NCBI GenBank assembly: GCA_945869955.1
Contig: CAMBQP010000005.1
Coordinates: 1 to 59,254 of the forward strand
Origin: Schlesneria paludicola DSM 18645
GTDB lineage: Bacteria > Planctomycetota > Planctomycetia > Planctomycetales > Planctomycetaceae
Length of the DNA stretch: 59,254 bases
Direction: 5' to 3'
Every line of letters begins with the position of its first letter. Position 1 is the stretch's first letter. Shown here piece after piece: positions 52,248 to 59,254 of this stretch. The notes beneath the pieces were generated by a model that was given only the letters and a program-made list of their open reading frames with translations, ran no database searches and had not been told where the DNA came from. Both the position numbers and the translations under genes were made by a program.

Positions 52248-54329
52248 ATGAATTTTTTGCAGACTCATGAGGCGATTGCCGCCCCCGATTGCCCCGACCA
52301 GGAAATCCTGCGACGAGCCGCATTGGGGCTCTTGGACGCAGAGGATGTCGAGCAACTTTCCCTCCACCTTTCGGATTGTCGTGAATGCTGGAAAGTCTTG
52401 GAATCAAAGGTGGAGGAACTGAACGAGTTCCCTGCGGGTCGCGGCCCCTCACATTCCGATCTCGAACAGGATTCTCCGAAAATCCCGCTGGCTTGGCAGG
52501 ACCCTTCTTCCATACCGAAGTCGGGATATTTTGGTGGTGATTTTCGAGTCATCCAACACTTGGGTCGCGGTGGCGCGGGGGATGTTTACGAGTGTTTTGA
52601 TCAGCGATTGAATCGCCGTGTGGCGGTGAAAATCCTTCGCTCCCAATCCTTTACGCCTCGTCAAATCGGTCGATTTCAGCAGGAAGCCCGCCTGCAGGCG
52701 ACGGTCAATCACCCGAATTTCGTGCAGATCTACGAAGTGGGTGACGTGGCAGGAATCCCTTTCATTGCGATGGAACTGGTCGTCGGCGGCTCGCTGAAGC
52801 AAAAGCTGGCGGAAAAACCACTCGCACCACGCACGGCCGCGGCGTTGATGGCCACGGTGGCGCGGGCGATCGATGACCTGCATCAGCAGAAACTCGTGCA
52901 TCGCGATTTGAAGCCCTCGAATATTTTACTGACCGAGGGATTGCTGGATCCGCAGCGGAAAGTGAACGCTAACAGGGGGGCGTTGCAAGAATCGCGGGCG
53001 ATTCCGAAAATTGCCGATTTTGGACTGGCGAAAATCCTCGGGGAAGCCAATGAATTCAGTCAGTCCGAGATCGTGGTCGGGACTTTGGGCTATCTGGCTC
53101 CCGAACAAATTTCCCAGAAAAACAAGAGCGAAAGTCAATCCTCGGACATCTATAGCCTGGGTGTGATTTTGTACGAGACCTTGACGGGGACTCGCCCTTT
53201 TCAGGCGGAAACGGTCTCCAAGACCCTGGCGATGATTGAAACCGCGACTCCGGTCCCCCCCAGTCAACTGCAACCGGGGGTGAGTCGAAACCTGGAGACA
53301 ATCTGCCTGAAATGCCTGAAAAAAGACCCTCGACAACGGTACGGGTCGGCACGAGATCTGGCTGACGATCTGCAGCGATTTCTGGAAGATCGGCCGATCA
53401 TTGCCCGCCCAACACCCACGATCGTTCGGCTATTTCAATGGAGCCAAAGAAATTGGGCACTCGCCGCAGCCATCCTGGCAACGATGAGCTTGGGGGTTTT
53501 ACTGGTGATGACCAGTTTGCTCTTTGCGTGGGAACAGCAGCATCTCAAACAGCTGGCGGAAGATGCGGCAACAGAGGCGAATGCAACTCGTGAAGCCGCG
53601 ATCCGTTCGGCAAACGCTGCGCGCGAGTCGGAAACTCGAGCCTTGGCTTCCGAAGCAATTGCCAAGCAGTCGCAAGAGCTCGCGACAGTCAGGTATAACC
53701 AGACTGGGAATCTCTTCCTTCACCATTTTTACGCCGATGTCAAAATCTCGTTCAAGTTGGTTGAGCCGCCGCTGCGAGATCTTCATACCCCCGAATTGAA
53801 CGAGTTGCGAAAGGTGATGCTGGCGAAAATGATTTCGCTGCAAGAGGAATTCTTTCAGGATCCGACTTGGGTTGAAACAGCCTCTTTTTTGGCCACGGAA
53901 ATGCTATACCAAATTTCCATGGTTTTACGAAAGTATGGCGAGCGAGACCGAGCCAACGAAAACCTCGAACAAGCCATCCAAATCGGGAACCGTTATCCTG
54001 AAATGACGATCCAGTACCTCATTGTGCATATAGATGCCAGAAATACGCTGGCGGTGGAAAAGGATCTACAGGGAAAAACCGATCAAAGCATCGAATTGTT
54101 AACCCAGGCTTGGGAGACCTGCCTCAAGATCCCGGTTTCCATCTATCATCAGAATGACTTTCTCAATCAGGAAATCAACGTGGTTTCGGGGAATTTAAGC
54201 GTGTATTTGTCTAAATCAGGGCTTGAAGAATCCGCCCAACGGATTCTGGCACAGGCTGCAGAACTGCGCGACCGAGTCACGCAGAGCAAAAACAGCGAGG
54301 CGGGATTATTGCCGACCGAGAGTCGGTAA
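52248..54329 (+). CDS. Ser/Thr protein kinase with zinc-finger anti-sigma-like N-terminus
   Basis: 693 aa. The N-terminal part carries an anti-sigma-type HLSDCREC motif (His40, Cys44, Cys47; HxxxCxxC). The kinase domain covers about 99-375: Gly loop GRGGAGD (107-113), Lys128, HRDLKPSN (218-225), DFG (257-259) and APE (284-286), all intact. An insert of about 25 residues (LDPQRKVNANRGALQESRA) sits before the DFG segment. One transmembrane helix (about 403-427) is followed by an Ala/Arg/Glu coiled coil and a helical C-terminal domain. It probably senses something outside and acts on the neighbouring ECF sigma by binding, phosphorylation or both. Confidence 0.93.
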   Translation: MNFLQTHEAIAAPDCPDQEILRRAALGLLDAEDVEQLSLHLSDCRECWKVLESKVEELNEFPAGRGPSHSDLEQDSPKIPLAWQDPSSIPKSGYFGGDFRVIQHLGRGGAGDVYECFDQRLNRRVAVKILRSQSFTPRQIGRFQQEARLQATVNHPNFVQIYEVGDVAGIPFIAMELVVGGSLKQKLAEKPLAPRTAAALMATVARAIDDLHQQKLVHRDLKPSNILLTEGLLDPQRKVNANRGALQESRAIPKIADFGLAKILGEANEFSQSEIVVGTLGYLAPEQISQKNKSESQSSDIYSLGVILYETLTGTRPFQAETVSKTLAMIETATPVPPSQLQPGVSRNLETICLKCLKKDPRQRYGSARDLADDLQRFLEDRPIIARPTPTIVRLFQWSQRNWALAAAILATMSLGVLLVMTSLLFAWEQQHLKQLAEDAATEANATREAAIRSANAARESETRALASEAIAKQSQELATVRYNQTGNLFLHHFYADVKISFKLVEPPLRDLHTPELNELRKVMLAKMISLQEEFFQDPTWVETASFLATEMLYQISMVLRKYGERDRANENLEQAIQIGNRYPEMTIQYLIVHIDARNTLAVEKDLQGKTDQSIELLTQAWETCLKIPVSIYHQNDFLNQEINVVSGNLSVYLSKSGLEESAQRILAQAAELRDRVTQSKNSEAGLLPTESR

Positions 54330-54608
54330 AAAATGGTTCAACCACAAACCAAGTGCGGGGTCGATGCAAACGGAAACTCGATATCTCACACCGCGCCAAA
54401 GTTGCTTCGATGAGAGAAACCGAGTTTTCACTGCCGGGCACCGAATTTATCGGTGAACCGGTTTTCGGTGAGGAATCGTTCTGCTCCTGCATACGAGTGC
54501 ATCGCGGGTTGATTACTTTCACTTTTGGAGTTTTTATCGCGTGAGATGTCACCCCTGCAGAACGCGATTCGGAGGAATCCGCTGCGCACCAAACAGAGTT
54601 CCCCGCCG

Positions 54609-56051
54609 TCAGGCCAGGATTTCAGTCACAATCCGGGCAGGTTGCTGATCGACCAGAGAGGCGGGTTGCAAGTTGCGAGTGAAGACCAGTTTTTCGTGGT
54701 CCAGGCCGAACAGATGGAGCAGTGTCGCCTGATAGTCGTTGTGGGTCACAATGTTTTCTACCGCTTTGTGTCCAAATTCGTCCGTCTTGCCATGCACGTA
54801 ACCGGATTTTACGCCACCGCCGGCGAGCCACGTGGAAAAGCCATAGGTATTGTGGTCTCGCCCCGCTTTATCAGGACCCGCGTCGTTCTGCACCACCGGT
54901 AACCGGCCCATCTCACCCCCCCAATGAACCAGCGTCGAGTCGAGCAGGCCCCGTTGCTTCAGGTCCTGTACGAGGGCTGCACTGGGGCGATCCACCTTTT
55001 GACAGGCTGCCGGCAAGGCTGTTTTGAGGTCACCATGATGGTCCCATAACTGATAGCGGGTGTAGAGCTGCACAAAGCGAACGCCCCGCTCGACCAGTCG
55101 CCGGGCAATCAGACAACGAGTCCCATAATCGCGAGTTTTCGGGTCATGAATCCCGTAGAGCTGTTGTGTCGCGGCGGTTTCCTGGCTCAGGTCGACCGCC
55201 TCTTTTGCCGCTGACTGCATCCGCGCGGCCAGTTCATAACTGGCGATCCGGGCTTCCAGATCGAGTTCACCCGGGTGACGCGTCAAATGGTCCCGATTCA
55301 TCTCCGCCAGGAACTCAAGATATCGTTGTTGTGGCTTACCCCGTAACTCGACCGGGGGATCGAGATTCAAAATACGGGGTTCACGCGGACGAACTACGGT
55401 CCCCTGATACAGCGAAGGAAGCCAGCCATTGGACCAGTTTTGCATCCCTAAAACCGGCAAGCCTTCGGGATCGGTCAGGACGACAAAGGCGGGAAGATCT
55501 CGATTCTCGGAACCAAGTCCATACGCCAGCCAACTGCCGAGTGACGGACGATGCGAGATCGCTCGACCGGTGTTCAAGGCATCGATCGATTGACCATGAT
55601 TGTTGACCCCTGTGAACATCGACCGAATCAAAGTCATGTCGTCCGCAATCTCGGCCGTATGTGGCAAGAGCTCAGAAATCTCGATCCCCGATTGTCCGCG
55701 CGGCTCGAATTTCCAGGGACACCCCAAAACTTTGGCACTCGCCTGCGCCGCGTTATCGTATTTGATCTCTCCCTGAAATTTCTGGCCATCCAGTCGGTTC
55801 AGTTCAGGCTTAGGATCGAACAGATCCATGTGACTCGGTCCCCCCTGCATAAACAGCGAGATCATCGCCCTCGCTTTCGGAGGGTGCAAGGTTTTTTTCG
55901 GCAGCAGATCGTAAGTGGGCCGGTTCAAATCGGGTTTGATCGTTTCGGCTCCCCATCCTTCAGATTGCATCAGGCTTGCCAACGCCAGGCTGCCGACGCC
56001 AAAGGTGGCGGACGAGAGAATTTCACGGCGAGAAAGTTGGGAATCGCGCAT
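54609..56051 (-). CDS. DUF1501 protein with Tat signal (copy 2)
   Basis: 480 aa with an N-terminal twin-arginine signal (LSRREILSSATFGVGSLALA). The DUF1501 core is clear: MISLFMQGGPSHMDLFDPKP, FTGVNNHGQSIDALNTGRAI, RFVQLYTRYQLWDHHGDLK and LLDSTLVHWGGEMGRLPV, closing with FTRNLQPASLVDQ. It lies 119 bp downstream of the PSCyt1-DUF1549-DUF1553 gene, the standard planctomycete pair. Its biochemical role is not established; a role in extracellular degradation has been suggested for such pairs. Confidence 0.95.
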   Translation of the reverse strand: MRDSQLSRREILSSATFGVGSLALASLMQSEGWGAETIKPDLNRPTYDLLPKKTLHPPKARAMISLFMQGGPSHMDLFDPKPELNRLDGQKFQGEIKYDNAAQASAKVLGCPWKFEPRGQSGIEISELLPHTAEIADDMTLIRSMFTGVNNHGQSIDALNTGRAISHRPSLGSWLAYGLGSENRDLPAFVVLTDPEGLPVLGMQNWSNGWLPSLYQGTVVRPREPRILNLDPPVELRGKPQQRYLEFLAEMNRDHLTRHPGELDLEARIASYELAARMQSAAKEAVDLSQETAATQQLYGIHDPKTRDYGTRCLIARRLVERGVRFVQLYTRYQLWDHHGDLKTALPAACQKVDRPSAALVQDLKQRGLLDSTLVHWGGEMGRLPVVQNDAGPDKAGRDHNTYGFSTWLAGGGVKSGYVHGKTDEFGHKAVENIVTHNDYQATLLHLFGLDHEKLVFTRNLQPASLVDQQPARIVTEILA

Positions 56052-56170
56052 CAGATCATGCTCAACTCAAGGAGTTCACTCGGGGATTTCACGAGTTCGG
56101 GTTCAGTCATCACGTCGTTGCAAACCGCAGAAAAAAACGGCACGGAAACAGTCTGTTTCCGTAAGCGTCG

Positions 56171-58999
56171 TCAATCAATATACAGGAATTCATTCGAACC
56201 GAGCAGCGCCTGGCAGAAGGTAATCCAACTCCACAGCCGAGGATCGGGCTTTTGTTTCGGGTCGGCGATCCCCTCGGCAGCAGTCGTTAATTGCGTTTGC
56301 TGCTCTTCCAGAAAGCGTAACGCCGAGGCTTGTTCTGTCTCGTGCGGAAGTCGTCCAAACACCACCGACCAGAGAAAGCGGATCCGATCGACTGGTTGAG
56401 ACCCCGCGTCGTGTTCCTGGTCCAGACGCGCGGCCAATTGACGCGCAGCGGCGAGAATAAAGTCGCTATTCATCAGCATCAGTGACTGTGGTGCCACGGT
56501 CGACGAGTTTCTGAGCGTGCAGTTTGGATCCAATGTCGGCAAATCAAATGTGTCCAGGATTGCCAGCGGACGCGACCGTCGGACCTGCACGTACAGACTG
56601 CGGCGATATTCTTCGCCATGCAGCGGAATGACAGGCCCAGGACGATTCTCGCCATTGAGGTTCTCGATCCCAATCACCACTTGACCATCTTCATCCAACA
56701 TCACGGGGACCGGTTCACCTCCCAGTTTTTGATTGATCGTGCCATTGATGCTGAGGATCGCATCGCGGACCAGCTCGGCTTCCAATCTTCGCACCGGCAT
56801 TCGAGCCAGATAACGATTATCCGGATCGACCGCTTCCTGGGTGGCCTGGCGGGTTGAGGTTTGACGGTAGACGCAGGAACTGACCAATAGCCGCTGTAAC
56901 CGCTTCATCGACCAGCGATGTGGATTGGTTGGCGGCGCCGATTCCGTCGCCGTTCGTGGCGTGATCTCGGGTGTCGAGGGAGCAGGGCCAGTGACGAACT
57001 CGGCGGCGAGCCAGTCAAGCAGTTCAGGATGAGTCGGGCGATCACCCAGAGTCCCAAAGTCACCAGGGGTTGCGACCAATCCCTTGCCGAAATGCCCTCC
57101 CCAAAGACGATTGACGACGACGCGAGAAACCAGGGGATGCTGACCACTGGTCAAATGGCGAGCGTAGGCCAGGCGTCGTCCCGAAGTGGGCAGCGAATCC
57201 GCAGTTGCTGCAACCAGTGGGGGGAGCCAGTCCAGGACCGAGAGTTCGCCCGGCGTGACGACCTGCTTTGGTTGATCGGGATCGCCCCGGTGGAACACGA
57301 CGGTTTCGGGGACCTGACCGGGAATTTCCGTCAGCGGACCAAGAAAATCTTCGACCGGCTTTTGTTTGCGAACCGCTGCCGCCCGCTCATCATCTTTCTT
57401 CAGTTCTGCGGTCGCGACCGGATCATAGAGATCGATCTGCGAGGGCTTCGGGTCTGCACTGGGGAATTCCTTGAGCAGGGCCACCTGTTCCGGTGTTCGC
57501 TCGGCATCTTTCGTATTGCGAGCCGCCTTGACCCGATCACGCTGCTCTTCGGGAACTTTGGCCAGTTCTCGCTCGAAGATCACTTCAATGGCCGCATCGA
57601 GTTTTTTCTGACGCTCGGCGAGAATCTGCTGGGCCTCGGCCTCGATCGCTGCCGACCGCGTCCGATCGGCATCCGTGTATAACGTAATCAAGCGTTCGGC
57701 AGGATTCCGCCAGGCTTTCCAGTTCAAAGCGGGTTCAAAAATCGCCCGCAAGCGATAATAGTCCGCTTGAGGAATCGGGTCATACCGATGATTGTGACAT
57801 TCGGCACAGCCGACGGTGAGTCCTAACAGTGCAGTACTGGTGACTTTGATCGTCTCGGCGACCACGGCATTGCGGGCCACCTTCGGATCCGCTCCCTGCC
57901 CCGTCCCGTCGGCAACGGTCCGCAAGAAACCGGTCGCAATTAATTTGTCCTGTTGAGCCGGGGTGAGGTTGACGTAGGGTGGCTTGAGCAACTCGTCACC
58001 CGCCAGTTGCTCGATCACAAACTGATCAAAGGGGAGATCGGCATTGAACGCACGAATCACCCAGTCGCGGTATTTATACGAATACTTCCGGATCGGATCG
58101 ACTTCGGTGTAGCCCTCGGAGTCGGCATAGCCGGCGACATCCAGCCACTGCCGCCCGGATCGTTCTCCGTAATGGGGCGAGGCAAGTAACCGGTCGATTA
58201 GTCTTTCGTGTGCATCCGCTGCGGTGTCCTTGAGGAAATCCTGGACTTCCGCAGGGGTAGGGGGCAAGCCGATTAGATCAAAGGTCAGACGGCGAATCAT
58301 GGTCTGGCGATCGGCAGGGGGGGAAAACTCTAAGCCTTTGTCGAGCAGTTTTTCTGCGACAAACAGGTCAATAGGGGTGAATGACTGATCGATCATTCGC
58401 TCGATCATCCGCGGGGTCGCTTCTGAGAGGGGGTTGGCAACCTGACGGGTTTCGCCCGATCGCTCGATCGGTGCGCGATCGGGTCGTTGCTGATGGAGCG
58501 TTGGTATCGGCTGATGGCGAATCGGCTGAAACGACCAAAACGCCTTTTCCTCGGCAGTGATGTCACCGACCTGTGAGACATCGACCGGTTCGTCTCGCTG
58601 GGTCAGGGCCCCTTCCGCGATCCAGCGTTCAATCAGTTCAAGCTCTTTGGCCGAAACCGCTTTTCCTTTGGGAGGCATCTCCCCCGCCCGGATTCGCTTG
58701 AGGAGGGGGCTGGTTTCTGGATTGTTGGGGACGAGTGCCGGCCCGGACTCACCACCGGCGATGATCAGCCGCCGAAGTCGCAGGTCGAGCTTTCCTTCGC
58801 GATGATCTTCTTCACCATGACATTGAAAACAGTGGGTTTTCAGAATGGGTCGAATGTGCTGTTCGTAGGTGAGCGTTGTGACTGCGGGGGTTGGGGTGGG
58901 ATTGGGTGCATCACTGTCAGCGGCGAGAGTCCAAGCACCGACCGCAAACGGCATCCCCAGCATCCAGAGAAAAAGCAACAGCCAGGATTGAGGTCGCAT
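56171..58999 (-). CDS. PSCyt1-DUF1549-DUF1553 protein
   Basis: 942 aa from the ATG at 58999, with a signal peptide (WLLLFLWMLGMPFAVGAWTLA). PSCyt1 (planctomycete cytochrome C) has one CFQCH haem site near residue 57, then EMPPKGK. DUF1549 follows (FVAEKLLDKGLEF; the CAECHNHRYDPIPQ motif as a second CxxCH), with a long Arg/Glu-rich linker (AAIEAEAQQILAERQKKLDA) and DUF1553 (LVSRVVVNRLWGGHFGKGLV; VYRQTSTRQAT; NRYLARMPVRRLEAE). Exported and probably haem-bound. Partner of the DUF1501 gene downstream. Family certain, function unknown. Confidence 0.95.
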   Translation of the reverse strand: MRPQSWLLLFLWMLGMPFAVGAWTLAADSDAPNPTPTPAVTTLTYEQHIRPILKTHCFQCHGEEDHREGKLDLRLRRLIIAGGESGPALVPNNPETSPLLKRIRAGEMPPKGKAVSAKELELIERWIAEGALTQRDEPVDVSQVGDITAEEKAFWSFQPIRHQPIPTLHQQRPDRAPIERSGETRQVANPLSEATPRMIERMIDQSFTPIDLFVAEKLLDKGLEFSPPADRQTMIRRLTFDLIGLPPTPAEVQDFLKDTAADAHERLIDRLLASPHYGERSGRQWLDVAGYADSEGYTEVDPIRKYSYKYRDWVIRAFNADLPFDQFVIEQLAGDELLKPPYVNLTPAQQDKLIATGFLRTVADGTGQGADPKVARNAVVAETIKVTSTALLGLTVGCAECHNHRYDPIPQADYYRLRAIFEPALNWKAWRNPAERLITLYTDADRTRSAAIEAEAQQILAERQKKLDAAIEVIFERELAKVPEEQRDRVKAARNTKDAERTPEQVALLKEFPSADPKPSQIDLYDPVATAELKKDDERAAAVRKQKPVEDFLGPLTEIPGQVPETVVFHRGDPDQPKQVVTPGELSVLDWLPPLVAATADSLPTSGRRLAYARHLTSGQHPLVSRVVVNRLWGGHFGKGLVATPGDFGTLGDRPTHPELLDWLAAEFVTGPAPSTPEITPRTATESAPPTNPHRWSMKRLQRLLVSSCVYRQTSTRQATQEAVDPDNRYLARMPVRRLEAELVRDAILSINGTINQKLGGEPVPVMLDEDGQVVIGIENLNGENRPGPVIPLHGEEYRRSLYVQVRRSRPLAILDTFDLPTLDPNCTLRNSSTVAPQSLMLMNSDFILAAARQLAARLDQEHDAGSQPVDRIRFLWSVVFGRLPHETEQASALRFLEEQQTQLTTAAEGIADPKQKPDPRLWSWITFCQALLGSNEFLYID

Positions 59000-59254
59000 G
59001 GGGAGGGTCTCGGCAAGAGAGAGCAGGCAGCGTGACCCATCGCGGTCACAAAGATCAAGGTAACACTTGAGGTGTTCGGGTCTCAAGCCCAAACGAGGCA
59101 ATTGTGCCGGTGATCAATTGTGCCGGTGATATCGCTGTCTGAGAAAAAAGAGGAGGATCAAGTATCGAGCCGGCGATTTGACGCTCGTTCGGCTATCGGA
59201 ATGGCTGGGGATGAGATGGGATTCGATTGTCAAAGTTTCACTGACCGCTTTTTT

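Overview
The window reads as chromosomal DNA of a planctomycete (Planctomycetota, probably Planctomycetales; genus not determinable by eye). The case rests on protein families largely characteristic of that phylum: a DUF1559 prepilin-like protein with the H-x9-DG motif, two Tat-signal DUF1501 proteins, a PSCyt1-DUF1549-DUF1553 protein, several CRTAC1-type FG-GAP/ASPIC-UnbV proteins, an ECF sigma factor beside a Ser/Thr kinase, and a PEP-CTERM hydrolase. Base composition looks moderately GC-rich and even. I saw no rRNA, tRNA, CRISPR array, transposase or phage gene.

Layout. 1-4.3 kb (+): partial membrane protein, recO, a BamD-like lipoprotein and an LptE-like lipoprotein (outer-membrane biogenesis). 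4.5-7.2 kb (-): rpmE, prfA, prmC (translation and its termination). 7.5-8.5 kb (+): DtxR-type metal regulator and a small protein. 8.65-10.6 kb (-): TelA-like coiled-coil protein and diacylglycerol kinase. 10.8-13.5 kb (+): mqnE (futalosine menaquinone pathway), a VOC protein and a divergent DegT-like protein. 13.5-22.5 kb (mostly -): a sulfatase-fold protein without catalytic residues, YkgJ, ArfB, an ExeA-like ATPase with a membrane partner, EamA transporter, creatininase-family protein, Sua5/TsaC and a rhomboid protease.

22.8-37.4 kb is the most distinctive part: one-strand genes encoding a seven-haem cytochrome fused to TPRs, three CRTAC1 proteins, two paralogous membrane-anchored TPR proteins, a DUF1559 prepilin with a companion lipoprotein, and an SGNH hydrolase fused to TPRs. 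All have signal peptides, lipoboxes or membrane anchors, so this looks like an undescribed envelope module. It holds at least one internal terminator, so it is not a single transcript.

37.6-43.3 kb (-): chaperone locus in transcription order groEL2, groES, groEL1, dnaJ, grpE, with groES between two different GroELs. 43.7-45.4 kb (+): FliJ-like coiled-coil protein and PEP-CTERM SGNH hydrolase. 45.5-49.8 kb (-): amidohydrolase pseudogene, asparagine synthase and a GT39-like membrane glycosyltransferase. 49.9-59 kb: DUF1501 protein (-), ECF sigma plus zinc-finger kinase (+), then DUF1549/DUF1553 plus DUF1501 (-). The last 255 bases (59000-59254) show no convincing gene.

Short tandem duplications with 7-24 bp periods recur between and inside genes (159-206, 4338-4367, 16481-16500, 21796-21891, 22549-22616, 24710-24746, 37514-37543, 45375-45416). 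This suggests frequent slippage or local duplication in this genome.
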